Assembly (NCBI GenBank): GCA_964019055.1
Contig: OZ025222.1
Span: 684,501 to 748,500, forward strand
Reading direction: 5' to 3'
DNA: 64,000 nt
Source: Anthopleura xanthogrammica
Lineage: Eukaryota; Cnidaria; Anthozoa; Actiniaria; Actiniidae
The notes beneath the pieces are model-generated. The model was not told the origin of the DNA, did not search any database, and worked only from the letters and a program-made list of their open reading frames with translations. The translations under genes were made by a program, and so were the position numbers. Shown piece after piece: positions 1 through 12,700 of the stretch. Position 1 is the first letter of the stretch; each line of letters opens with the position of its first letter.

Positions 1-944
1 ACAGTTCTCGCCCTAAAATAACAATGAAAAAAGTAACAATAATCAGCTGATAGTCACATTGTTTTTAAGGATCAAATTTTTCTTTCTATCTTCTTTTTTT
101 CCTTTTTTTCTTTTCCTTCGATCCCAAATACTATCAGGTTTTTTTGAAGTGTTTGTTGCTCACAGCCTGGTGTCGTCTTCTCTCCGCTGTTCTCTTGTAT
201 TAATCTTTCATTGTTAAGCTTAACGCTGATATTTAACACCGCGATAGTTCCATTCATCAAGGCTTGTTTAAAGGAGGTCAATGATGCGCCATTTACCACG
301 GCCCTTCTCTTCATCACTGCTCCATTTCAAGGGCATCGTATTACAAAGAAGTCGAAACAAGCAGTGAAATAACGGGTTATTGAACCTCGAATCTCAGCCA
401 CACACATCTTTTCTTACGATTGTCTTTTTATTTCATTTTTTCCTCACATTTTTGTGTCGTTTCCGCTAAAGTGTCGATATAAGCCGCTCAATCATCTCGT
501 GCTTTTGGACAAACAACTAAACTGATAATCCTTGACGTAGTGGTATTCCTTTCCATTTACAACAGGATATGTTCATGGTATTACTGTCAACCAGTATCTG
601 ATAGAACGTCGATAACAATCCACACGTCGGCAATGACTAAAACATAAGAGATTCAGTTGATTATTCTGGAAGGCTAAGATTCAAGACAAAATCCTTCAGT
701 TGTCTGGCAGTTTGAAGTGCTGGTGTAAGATGTTTGATATACGAGTGTGGTTGAATTGATAACAGGTTTGACAATTATTAAATCTCTTTTTGTCCAGACA
801 ACGTACCATTGGTTCTTGATATTTGGCATAGCGATAATGTTGGCATAATTAAATTTAGAGCTTCTCGCATGTCCGTCTGTGAGGATAAAATCTAGAGCCT
901 GAGAGAAAGTAGGTTCAGTATTTTACTCGAATTGACCTGTCTGT
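1..944. other. No confident gene; weak minus-strand frame
   Basis: I see no supported gene in this stretch. A minus-strand frame at 72-317 codes for 81 hydrophilic residues from a double ATG, and its first 60 or so residues have protein-like composition. It ends in a run of lysines translated from a pyrimidine-rich tract. It could be a first exon of a gene lying to the left of the window, or chance. No splice partner or known motif is visible. Confidence 0.2.
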
Positions 945-1430
945 CATTATTTTTCTTTTCTTTTCTTTTCTTTGTTTGTTCGTTTGTTTCTTTCCTTCAT
1001 CCTTTTCTTTGTTTTTTGTTTGTTTGTTTGTGTTTTCTTTGTTTATTTTTTTCTTTGTTTGTTTGTTTGTTTCTTTCCTTCATACTTTCTTTTTTTTTTC
1101 CCATTCTTTTTTTCTTTCTTCCTTTCTTTCATTTTTTCTTTCATTTTTTCTTTCATTAATTTTTGGATTAATTCTTCTTTTTCTTTTCTTTCTTTACTTG
1201 CCTTCCCTTCTTCCTTCCTTCTTTTAACTGCTTTCTATCTTCCTTTCCTACTTTTTTCTTTTCTTCCTTCTTTCTTTCTTCCTTCTTTCTTTTCTTCTTT
1301 CTTTTCTTCCTTCTTTCTTTTCTTCCTTCTTTCTTTTCTTCCTTTCCTTTCTTTTCTTCCTTTCCTTTCTCCCTGTCTTCCACCCATTCATTTATTCTTT
1401 TTTCATTCTCTCTTCCTCTCTCATCTTTCC
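945..1430. repeat. Pyrimidine-rich low-complexity tract
   Basis: About 490 bases consist almost wholly of T and C with some TTTG, built from drifting TTTC, TTCC and TTTG units. The opposite strand is a pure-purine tract for long stretches, which can favour triplex (H-DNA) structure. All open frames here, phenylalanine-rich on plus and lysine-rich on minus, are products of the composition and are not genes. Confidence 0.9.
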
Positions 1431-1450
1431 TCTGGTCATGCTTGAAATTA

Positions 1451-1785
1451 AACTTGTGTGCAACAGACCATGTTTTTTTCAGTAAGAATGCATGACACAT
1501 GTAGCTCTAACTCTAGGGAATTCCTATTTAAGCTTGTGTGCAACAGACCATGTTTTTTTCAGTAAGAATGCATGACACATGTAGCTCTAACTCTAGGGAA
1601 CTCCTATTTAAGCTAGTGTACAACAGACCATGTTTTTTTCAGTAAGAATGCATGACACATGTAGCTCTAACTCTAGGGAACTCCTATTTAAGCTAGTGTA
1701 CAACAGACCATGTTTTTTTAGTAAGACTGCATGACACATAAGCTCTAACTTTAGGGAACTCCTATTTAAGCTTGTGTACAACAGT
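1451..1785. repeat. 80-bp minisatellite, about 4 copies
   Basis: The unit carries CAACAGACCATGTTTTTT, then CAGTAAGAATGCATGACAC, then CTCTAACTCTAGGGAA. The same phase recurs at about 1453, 1533, 1613, 1693 and 1770, giving three 80-bp steps and one of 77. The first copies are nearly identical and the last is more diverged. No coding frame runs through it. Confidence 0.9.
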
Positions 1786-2039
1786 GGGTTTTGATATGTT
1801 TTTTCTCATGAAATAAGTGCTTCTAGAGGTCTTTACTCACTAAGTACATTAGTGTATCACTCGTTATCAGGCTTCGGTTATCTCTAACCGTTCATATCCT
1901 TTTAAATATACATATCCATCCTTCAATTAATATTTGACTCTGTTCCTCACTGATACAAAAAGCCTGATGAAAAGATGACTTTCTATCGTTTTTTCTTCCT
2001 ACTTTTCTCATTTTCTTCCCTAAATATCGATTTTCAAAC

Positions 2040-2175
2040 TGAGATGGTGGAAGTGTTGACGTCACAGTCACGTGACTTACTTTATCACGTGTTTTTCGTT
2101 GATTGGTTAGTTTAGTCACGTGATATGCGTGAATTTTCACGTCGTGGCCTGCTATTGGCTGATTTGATAACGTGA
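2040..2175. promoter_or_regulatory. Promoter-like cluster: CRE, E-boxes, CCAAT
   Basis: In 135 bases I see a perfect CRE (TGACGTCA, 2057-2064), a palindromic GTCACGTGAC E-box (2067-2076), further CACGTG cores at 2086-2091 and 2117-2122, and two inverted CCAAT boxes (ATTGG at 2102-2106 and 2154-2158). The density is far above the background of this AT-rich region. It lies 1.4 kb upstream of the GPCR gene on the plus strand and may be its promoter, but no transcript start can be seen and the orientation is uncertain. Confidence 0.45.
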
Positions 2176-3613
2176 CTTAGTTTAAAAACCTATTTTAACC
2201 CAATTTTTTAAATATGTTTTTCTTAATTATTATCACGGATATATTGCATCACTTCTCCTTCTAGCTGTTCTAGGTAAAATAAGATTTTTTTCTGTACTTT
2301 TAGACTATAGGTATTGTGTTTGTAGTTAAAACTCTTACCCGAGCGAGCCGTAAGCCGTTTTATCCAACCGGAAAGATTTCTAGATAGCCAAAATGAACAA
2401 GCTTAAAAATGTGTGACAATGATTAGAATCCTTTGTCTTTTTCTTTTAGTTTTTTTTCTTCTTTTTTTTTCTTTTTTTGATGTTAACGTTTCGGTTCACG
2501 ATATTAAAATATTTGACTCTATTTTTCTGTAAATTTTTTCGTGATTCCTCTGACGTATCTGATTTTTTTTCAAAGCAATCTTTTTCCTTCGTTAACACAA
2601 TTATTTATATTGTATTTCCCCAGCTAGGTTTCCTTGTTCTCTCAGTTCAAATCAAATGCCAAACAGTTAATTCCTTCACGCGATATTTGCTTTTAGAGAA
2701 TTTTACTTGATATTAGTCAAAGTATATCCAAGAGATTGGTAATAGATAGTGTTGGCGCATGGTCTGTCGTTGTAACACTTCACTTTAGCTGTCTGATCTT
2801 CTGTAAAGGATTCTCTTAGTTGTCCTCTTATTATAAACCCAAGAGACAAGGATTATAGTGTAAGGAAATGCGCCAAAAGGATTTGAGTTTCTTACGCAGT
2901 GATTGAAATAAGATGCTGGAAAATCCGTCTCGTTTTCAAGAGAAAAACAAAGATTTTCCTTGGCTCTAGGAAACAAAGTTTCCTTTCTGGAAATTTAGAT
3001 AAAGAGGTTTAACAGAAGCTCAAAAGAGTGGATTTCTTGATTATAAAATATAGACAAAGAACGGCGCTGTCAAAATCTAGCCTGCGGCACAGGGAATACG
3101 AAATATACTTTTACTCGCTTGCTGACATGACAAAGGAAGGGTGTATTAACACAAACACAGAGGATTGAAAAACAACGTTTGAGGCCAGTGAATGATTTAA
3201 CACAAAGTTACAAGACGTTCTGCAATTTTCAAGGCTACAAATCTAAATAACACATCAGTAATAAGGAGAAGAAAGTTGGAAATTCAATATCGATCATCAG
3301 AGGTAAAAACGAGTGTTCCAGCGTCATATTGTTAGAGTAATGCAACGTCTTGCATGAGAAAAGGAGGGAAAGGAAGATAATTGAGTTTCTGGAGGAAGAA
3401 AATACTTCAAAAGCTTCAGCAAAGAGCTTAAAATGTAAAACAAATCCTCGTAAACTCCTTTACACATTGTAACTATGCAGCAAAGAGTTCTGTGGCTTCT
3501 TCGAAAAGAACAACAAAAATTCAAAGATTTTAGCAAATTAAGGAATTCAAGAAATGGAAGCAAGAAAATTGGGTTGATAGAGGAGTGTTTTTAGTGAGAA
3601 AATAACTTGTTCA

Positions 3614-4774
3614 ATGCAAGATATCATGCACTCTTCCATCGGTTTGTACATTGCTGTCGGGTTTGCATTACTGGTGGTATTTGCGGGAGTGGTTTTCAAC
3701 ATCTTTATTGTGTTCATAATTTGTAAAACCCCACGAATGAAAGGAGAGAACCATGTCCTGATTGCAAACCTCGCCATTGCAGATCTTCTTCAGTCATTCA
3801 ACATGGTTTTTATGCTTTTATCTTTGTTCAATGGCGGGCGATGGATGTTAAATCATATCGCTTGCCAGATTAATGCTTTTCTCATCATGGAGTTCCTCCT
3901 CGCGGCCATGTTTACCATATGTTCGATAAGCGTGAACCGTTACGCGAAGATCGTGAAACCGCGTTGGTATTCGCGCTTATTTAACGATGATACCATCAGT
4001 AAAATAATCCTGTTGATATGGACTTTGCCCCTGGTGTTTGCCATTCCACCCCTTCTAGGGTGGTCTAAGTATGAATTTGACACAGGCAAGTGTATTTGTT
4101 TTTTCAAGGCAGATCACGTGGGTTCGTACGGTCTGACTGTGGGGGTCGTTACCATGGGGATCAACGTACCAATCATAATGTACTGCTATTTTTGGGTTTT
4201 CAAAGTCGTCGGAGTCCATTCGGGTCGTATGGAAAAAATCCGAACCCGACGAAGCTCCGAACTCTCGTCAAATATTGAAGAAATTCGAATCACTCGGACT
4301 CTTCTAGTTGTCATAGCAACGTTTTTGCTATGTTTCTTGCCTGGGACTCTAGTTGTTGTGATTCAAGTTTCAGTTCCTGGTTCGTTTGTTCCGGCTTGGG
4401 CGGAACTAATGTGTGTGCTGCTAGCGTTCGCAAATCAAGCGATCGACCCTGTTATTTATGGGTTCTTTAATTCACAGTATAGACGAGCTATGACCCAATT
4501 ATGGACCAGACGACAGGCCCGTCAAGGTCAAACTAACGCCTCAGCTACAGAAGCTAATGTACAGAACTCTGTTACCATCCACGGTAGATACTCTGTGGGT
4601 GGTGCTCTTTTGGTGTTGTTTATTGCTACGGAGAATGAGTTACTGAGACATAACGCATCTATGAAGGGTACACCTGTCCCTGGGGTTGCTATGCCGGTTA
4701 TGGGAATGAAACGAAGGAGACAGTCCGCATCTGATCAGCTGAAAGAAGCTTTGAAAGAAGACAGTGAGAGCTAG
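3614..4774 (+). CDS. Intronless class A (rhodopsin-type) GPCR
   Basis: A single open frame of 386 codons encodes a seven-helix receptor for the plasma membrane. Visible class A landmarks are the TM1 Asn (VVFNIFIV), the TM2 Asp (NLAIADLL), the TM3 Cys (HIACQINAF) ending in NRY in place of DRY, the TM4 Trp (LLIW), a Cys in loop 2 (GKCICFF), the TM5 Pro (NVPIIMYCY), CFLPG in TM6 and DPVIYGFF in place of NPxxY in TM7. The PPLLGW motif and overall look resemble the melatonin/opsin side of the family, but the residue at the retinal-lysine position is Phe, so it is not an opsin. The Ser/Thr-rich tail spans roughly residues 290-386. The N-terminus is short with no signal peptide. A second in-frame ATG lies at 3626. 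The ligand cannot be inferred; intronless receptors of this kind are common in anthozoans. Confidence 0.93.
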   Translation: MQDIMHSSIGLYIAVGFALLVVFAGVVFNIFIVFIICKTPRMKGENHVLIANLAIADLLQSFNMVFMLLSLFNGGRWMLNHIACQINAFLIMEFLLAAMFTICSISVNRYAKIVKPRWYSRLFNDDTISKIILLIWTLPLVFAIPPLLGWSKYEFDTGKCICFFKADHVGSYGLTVGVVTMGINVPIIMYCYFWVFKVVGVHSGRMEKIRTRRSSELSSNIEEIRITRTLLVVIATFLLCFLPGTLVVVIQVSVPGSFVPAWAELMCVLLAFANQAIDPVIYGFFNSQYRRAMTQLWTRRQARQGQTNASATEANVQNSVTIHGRYSVGGALLVLFIATENELLRHNASMKGTPVPGVAMPVMGMKRRRQSASDQLKEALKEDSES

Positions 4775-4814
4775 CGGTAGCTGATTGGTCTATTTATAGT
4801 TACTCGTCGTCATC

Positions 4815-5095
4815 AACATCATGCGCCATCATTGTATCATCATCATCATTGTATCATCATCGTGTATCATCATGTATCATCATCGTGTATCATCACCATG
4901 TATCATAATCGTGTATCATCATGTATCATCATCATGTATCATCATCATGTATCATCATCATCATGTATCATCACCATCATCATGTATCATCATCATGTAT
5001 CATCACTATCATGTATCATAATCACCATCATCATGTATCATCATCATCATGTATCATCACCATCATGTATCATAATCACCATCATCACGTATCAT
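4815..5095. repeat. ATC/ATG-rich microsatellite
   Basis: An imperfect array of ATCATC and TGTATCATC units begins about 40 bases after the GPCR stop codon. The histidine/serine-rich frames across it are repeat products. It probably lies in or just past the receptor 3' UTR. Confidence 0.9.
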
Positions 5096-5099
5096 CAAA

Positions 5100-5273
5100 A
5101 TTACTAAAGAAGATTTCGTCTAACTATGAAACGGCCCGGTCACATCCTCATAGCATGCTCAGTCAATGGAAAAAATCCCAAGCACGGTTTTCACACTGTT
5201 ACGTAACCAGCTACCTTTGCAAACTAATATTGGATGATAAGGCAATCAAGTAGCTTTTGCAGACTGATGTCGG

Positions 5274-5309
<36 letters not shown>

Positions 5310-6734
5310 TGATATGGCAATCAAGTAGTGTTTAAAAGAATTTATTCGATTTCTTTCAACTTTATATCTATATATATCTCTAGTATGTTATGATTAATAT
5401 AATATTCAATACTTATAATTTATATCAATCTATCTATGCTTGTTCGAAGCAGTTCAAATATCTGTTATTCTTTACAATAGTTTGTACAAACCGATTGACG
5501 CTAATCGATATATCATCGTAGATTTGACATTCGATTAGCTTCGAAGAAAAACAATCAATATTTCATCGTGTGTCACTCGGTACGAGTTAAAATCTGACAC
5601 TGATTTAACATTGAAATTGACAATAAGTAATCAGTATTCTATCGTGTATCACTATGATACAATATCAAAATCAATATATCGTCGTCCGATCCTCGGGCGT
5701 AATTCAAATTCCGACAATGTATTGATCATTTGATGATAAAAATCGATATATTTTCGTCGGACAATCAAAAAACAAACCATACAATTAGAAAAAGTGCTAT
5801 AATCTAACATTATTTTAGATGTCAGTGAATGAAAACAATCAATACAACTTCGGATATCACTCGGGTCCTAAAATAATCAAAATATTATCGTGTCACAAAA
5901 ATGCACTCTTCTAATTTGTAAGGTTCAACAAAGTTGCATTCATATTTCCTAGATATATCAATCGTACGGTATCCCCAACCCGAACTATCAAATAGCTTCC
6001 AACATCAATGTGTAAGGAAGCTTAACAAACTAAATTATACTCAAATAATCTAATCTATCAGTCTAAAAATTCTATTCAATAGGTGGGCGTACGATGACGA
6101 AATATTTGTTTTGATTGATGGTTATTTTAATTGTCAACCAGAAATCTTTTAGACAATCCAACAAAGCAAAGTGACAAAACCTATTGTTAAAATGGTTGGC
6201 ACTTTAACATCACAATGGCAATTTTTATAAACATTACGTCCGCCTATTGTCCAATCACAATTCTCGAAATTTAATGGCCGAAGAGAATTATGGGTAACGA
6301 TATCACATTCAAATCCGTGTCCAGGATACGGCTATAACAATCAACACGTTTTTGGATTCAAATCTCGGGAGTTACAGTTACAGTTATTATAAATCTGACA
6401 GGTGGAAAAAAAGCCGGAAAGAAATACAAATTCGATTTTGACAGTGTTTTATCTTAGTTGGACAGTTTGATATTGGATTAACTACAGAAGCGATCTAAAC
6501 GTCGTGGGAGACACACCCCCAAGGTAGTCACAAATCAAATTTCATCTGACACTTCGATAAAACAAATAAAATTGTAATTCCCATTTTTTCTTTCTTTCGT
6601 TTTTCGTTTTTCGTCTCGATTCTTCCTCGAGTCGTCATCCATAATACTGATGATTTTTTTTGGTCAATCTAAAACGTATGTTTGGATGTGTGACTCTCTA
6701 AAGATATAAACAAAGCGAACGGTAATTGGTTTAT
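5100..6734. other. Non-coding spacer, AT-rich
   Basis: The stretch between the GPCR and the 3' end of the TP53I11 homologue holds a short (ATA)n run at 5276-5308 and otherwise unremarkable AT-rich DNA. No coding frame, RNA gene or promoter cluster is evident. The 3' UTR of the minus-strand gene should lie just below 6735, but I could not place a poly(A) site with confidence. Confidence 0.6.
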
Positions 6735-9700
6735 TTAGTCCACGTGGTTCCTATCATCGTTACTTTTATTAAAAGGTTTGTCGGGAGTTGGTTTGTTCAT
6801 TTCTCTGAAGGCGAAGTAGTAGAAGACGCTTCCTATGGTTAGGAATCCGTGGATAATGGACAGACCAAGGAGAAACTTGGATTTGTTTGTCATGAATGCC
6901 CAAGTTAGAGCTGAAAAATGAAGAAATTGATAAGTAAAACTATGTGAAATTTACAAACTCATTTGCTCACGGTTAGCCTCATTTCAGTGTCAGAATATTC
7001 ACAAATACCAACGGTAAAGTAAAGAATCATACACAACTTCAACAATACAAACACTTTGAAATTCCATGGACCTTCACTGGAACACATGAATATTCTACAC
7101 GAAAAGAGGCTAACCCTGAGCAACAGAGAACTCGAACCTTGAGTGTTCGGTCCCAGTACTCTTCGAGAAGTTTTGACATTTCTTCCTTAATAAGACACTT
7201 TGCAAGAAACTATTGCGATGGTAATGCAAAGCGACTCCATTATACTCTTTCAAATTGAGGAAAATATTTGCATCCGGGTTCTTTTGCCTCATCTACTGCG
7301 CATGCTTTATACCGCAAACTGGAAAGAACGTGGGCTCTTTTATACTCAAAACTGCGAGCAATGCTCGCTCAGGCGTAGAAAGTTCCTTAATGGGTTTGAG
7401 GTCGTTTTATAATGTAATGCGCATGCTTAACCTTACCGCGGACCGATAAGAATGTAGGCTCTGACAATACTTACAGAATGTAGCGATTCCACTGTAGATA
7501 TACTGCAGCATTAAAGTGTTCCTAAGAGCAAGCATGGAAGTGGGTTCTGTGTACCATGTCGTAGTAATAATAGCTGAAATACAAATATACACTTTGTTTT
7601 AATGATTTCACAAGTATGCACGACGTTTTCTTCACGTCCGAGGAGTAAGACGTGTAGAAACAGGAAGAAGATGTGCGGCGAGTAAACACACGATACGTGT
7701 TAGCATGTTAGTATGAAATGAAATCGAGTAATACACGAAGAACACACGTGCAAAACTCGTGAATTACTTAGGGAGGGAAACGCGAGTATTATCCGTGGGA
7801 TACCCGAAGAAGAGAGACGAGGATAACACGAGTATTATGCGATGGAAACTCGACGATGAGACAGCGAAAGTAAGAGGAAAACCCGACGAAGAAACGAGGG
7901 TAACACGAGTAATATGCAATGGAAACTCGACGAAGAGACGATAAAAACACGAGTAAAATCCGATGAAAACCCGACTAAGAGAGGAGAAAAACGCATCAAA
8001 CAAAGACGAAAGGCACGAGGAATACTCTTCAAAGATACGGTAAAGACAAAAACTCGAAGAGTAATGGAGTAAGACACGACAAGGGCACGATGAAAATACG
8101 ACGAGGAAAACTTACGATAAACACAATAAAAACTGGAATAGTACTTGAGTAATGCACGAAGCATGAAGATACGAGGGACACGAAGAGGACGTAAGGAAAT
8201 CACGTGATGGTTACCACTTACCGAATAAAGCACCAGCTATGATACGACAACACATGTTGCCAATAACAGGATCTGCTTGAGATCCAACGATGGACAGCCA
8301 AGTCCCTGGAAAGACTAACCACTGAAAAAAAAGGATAGGAAAGATGAGGGGAGGTGAGATGAAATGCCGATGAAAGAAGAGAAGAGAAGAGAAGGCAAGG
8401 GAAGAGAAAGAAATGGAAGGGAAGAGGAGAGCAGAGATAGGATGAAATAAGTTTTATAAATACGTGGATGAACGAATGGAGAAATAGAAAGGAGCAAAAA
8501 GTGGAGGAAAGGATAAATCCCAGGAATTTCCTTTCAAGGGAACAATATACGACTACGAACAAAGCATTACTTACCATAACAGCAAATAGAAATAAACAAG
8601 AAGCAATCATAAGTTGCCAAGTCCTAAAAGAAGAATATCTTATTAGTATTCTGTTTCTCAGGTTGCTATTACTCTCTTCTCTTCTCTTCTCTTCTCTTCT
8701 CTTCTCTTCTCTTCTCTTCTCTTCTCTTCTCTTCTCTTCTCTTTCATTGATTACAACTTACTCATATCCCCTCGGTATAACTAGAAGATATGATTCATGT
8801 CGACCAAGAACTTGTAAAACCTGTAACAAAAGAAACAAAAATTTTTAAATATTTTTTTATTAACATTATGATGTCTAATCATTCTTATCGCAATCATCAT
8901 CTTTCTGATGTGTGCTAAGTAAAACTTATACATGATTGAATTTATAGTTGAATAGAGCGCAATTTCGGAATTTATTATTAATATAATAAATAATGATAAT
9001 AATACAATGTTTTCTATAGCGTCAATTCATGTACTTTCAACAACGCTTTACAAATGGATATAAATAATTATTTAGTATTTTGCAAAATCTCAAAATCTCA
9101 AAATCTCTTATATTATTATAATATTATTAATATATTATGACTTATTATATTATTATTATCATTATATTATCATTTTATTATTATTACTATTATTATTAAT
9201 TCTATTTATATCATTACTATTATAATTATTATTAATACTTATTATTTTCATTATAATTATTGTTATCATCATCATTTAACTTTTTCATATTTGTTTTATT
9301 ACTAGTATGTTGTTGTTATTGTTGTCATTGTCATAATAAATATAACATTGAGTCCAAGATAAAAAAAAAATTATTTACATTTTGCTTATATAGAATCACT
9401 ATACGCAAAAAGAATGTTTAATCGCACGATCGAGTAATTTGTTTCCAATTACTGAACAATATACTAATTCTGAACCAATCGGAAGAAGGTGGTTACGATT
9501 TTATAATCATCATTAATGACTGCTGACGCCTTTCCTTACTAAGTGCAATCTAAGCCTCCAGTCGGTGTATAAATATCAGATAAATGTCACTTAACTTAAG
9601 TAAACAAACCTTGTAATAGTCAGATAAGTACACGCTAAACCCTTCTAGCCGCCATCCAATCTAGAGCGTGTTGTCTTATATGATCTTTCCAAGCTTAATT

Positions 9701-12700
9701 GGACGCAACTAATTCAAAAAATATTTTTTGTGTTCTTTCATTGTGATGCTTAAAATAAGCCCTGCAGCAAAGATATTAACCTGACATTTCAAGTAAAGTG
9801 GGCCGAAGATTGATCCCTGTGGCATTCCATTTTTAGCTCTTGAAAACCAGACGTTCTTGATGTATTTTTGACAGACTTAAACACTTATCCAAGTGGGCCT
9901 AATAGTGAGCCTAATAATAGTCTATATTTTAGTCTTCAAAAACAATTCTTAGTAGCCATAAAATAAATTCTGTGCCATTCCAATTTTTCTTTTTTGAAAA
10001 CTAGGCATGAATTTTCCGGTGGACCTAAACTCGAACACTGTGGCACTCCACTTTTATTTTAGCCTTGGAAAAACTACACATTTCTATTTTTCAGTGGTCT
10101 TATGTTTAACCTTGTGGCACTCCAGTTCTTATATTTACCTTCTGAAATAAAAGCAGACACTGATAAGAATTGATTTCTGTTTTGACAGAGGAAAAAGGTA
10201 CGTTGTTGCCAGAACATCTCAAATAAATATATCCGGGGTTAAGTTACAGTGCCTACAAGAAAAACTTCCAGGCACAACAGATAGTCTAAGTGCGATAATG
10301 TCTACAGAGGAGGGGAAAATGAAATTTGAAGCAAACATCGGCCACATTCGGCTAATGATACCACGGTAGTCTGCTACTTTTTGGAATTTTTGCCACTGTT
10401 ATTATTTCTTCTTGTACTGAGCGCAAATGATAACAAAATTGATCTCGACAGTGTGGTAATGAGAAAAGCTATCGCTAATTGTTATTAACATTAATGTGTT
10501 CTCGTGTGACGCAGTGAGAGGAAGGCAGAGGCGAATGAACACAAACACGATTATAGAATGATTATCTTCCTCTTCTAAAACCAAAAAAAGAAAAAATATA
10601 AATCTCGGCTGATTTTTACTAATCAGTTTTTACCAACTGAACTAACACATAAATCTGCTCTGATATGACGAAGTTGAAGTGGAACATCTTCAGCAAACAG
10701 CAACCACTTAAAATGCTTTTTCTGCTATGAATACATTAGAGAATTCATGGATTAGGAAGGAATTGGTGTGGAATGGTGGGTGTTTGAAGTGCCGCACATT
10801 CGTTTGCTTCAATTTAGAAAACTGCAGAGAGCTGAGTAGTTTTGAATGCGAAAAACTTGCGAAAAGCTGTTGATGGATTTAATACCTTTTGAAGGTTAGC
10901 GCGACAAACGACGGCGTTCTTAAAATGAAGCCTCTGGAGATAAAGGCATGAATGGAACACAAAGTGCTTTGTTGTGAGGGACTTTTGCGAAAACTCAAAT
11001 ATATTCAGTTGATGTTTGTTTGTCGGAGGTAATCGTGAAGGTCCCTAACGCGTTCGAAAAGACATTAAGATGAAAAATTGTTAAATGAAATATAGATAAT
11101 AATAAATAGATAAGGATAAAAGATATGACTGCTCTCCAATCTAAGGCGAGATAATTAGCGAAAATCACATATACAATATCAAAATGATTGATAATAACAA
11201 TAATAACAGTAGTAATTAGATAAAAATAAAGGATAAAAGACTGATTTCCACTCTAAGGCGAGACAGAAAGAGAGAGAGAGAAAGAAACTAACTAACGGCA
11301 ACAAAAAAGAAAGATATGATTAGTGTAAAACAGACATACAACAGCTGCAGTCCAACGGATTGATATCTTTTCCTAATCTTCAAAGCCTCAAACTGGGACA
11401 GAACATAAATACGATTTGCTTATGTCAGTGGGATTGTCTTTGAATATCATTTCCCGTACCAAACGTTTTTCACTCATTTTTTACCACCTGGTGTTTCAAA
11501 ATTGAGATCTAAAATACGATCAAGTGGGAGATTTTCATTGAATCTCCCAGACATATCTGAAAACTAATCAGTTCTTGGAAGAAAAGAAAAAAACCCACAT
11601 TCTAATCAATGTTTGAGGATAATTTGTCGTTTCACAATAGATAACAAGAAATCTATAGATTCTACAGCATATAGTGAGCAGCTCAAAACAATATAGACGG
11701 TTTTGCTTTATTTGTGGAGTGTGTGAGCGGTCACCTGTGCGACCCTCTCTACCACCCCCTCGGGCAGAACTATATACTAGTGAGGGGGAGGGGACAGGGG
11801 AAAATGTCTCTTGATTTGAAAACAATTTATTATAAAAATGCCGCGTTTGTCAAACGTACATTGGGACAATTTACCAATCCTCAGTGTTATTAGTATACAC
11901 TTGTTTACCTGCACAAACCAATATTTAGTTTCAAAATGCCTCAATGCAAGAATTCAAACGACAAAACAATGAATATGATAAAAAAATATATAAAACAAAC
12001 TAAAAAAATCAGATGTCTATATGGAATATATTTTATGCTACATATTTTAGCAGATAAAGAGCCGTATTTGTTTATGGCAAAGCTGTTATAAATTATTATT
12101 ATTATTATTATTATTATCCGACCATCATTATAATCATTAAACTATTATTATTATTATCATTATTATCATTAAATTGCGATACTACGATCAGCTCTACTCT
12201 GCCTTAGAGGATCTAGAACAATTAGGAGAACTACAAATATTCAAGAAACAGACTTTGATTTAGATAGATTTCGTGCTAAAATTTAGGTCCTGGAACTTTT
12301 TATATTAGTTTTTTTTTTCCTCCATATATATAAGATTTTTATACATTTTCTATGATTTATGTTATAGTCTTAGGATATATCCTCATGATTTATATATTTC
12401 CTTTTAATATTACATGTAAAAAGATATTTTTTAGTATTAATCCCTTTTTTTTTTAGATTCTATAAATCATTAGTATCTTTATTATTCTTCAAAATCACTG
12501 TTAATATTTTCGTGTCTTTTTTACTATTTTCATTATTATTGTGAAATAAAGTTTATCATCATTATTATTATTATTATCATTAAATTATCATAGTTATTAT
12601 TATTATTATTATTATTATTAATATTATTAGTGCCTTTATTTAACGAGTGTATAACACGAAATAGTGCAGAAAAAAACAAACTTCTGATATTATGTTAAAC

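Noticed and set aside
972..1500. Phe-rich and Lys-rich frames at 0.9-1.5 kb
   Set aside because: Translation of a pyrimidine/purine low-complexity tract; no gene features.
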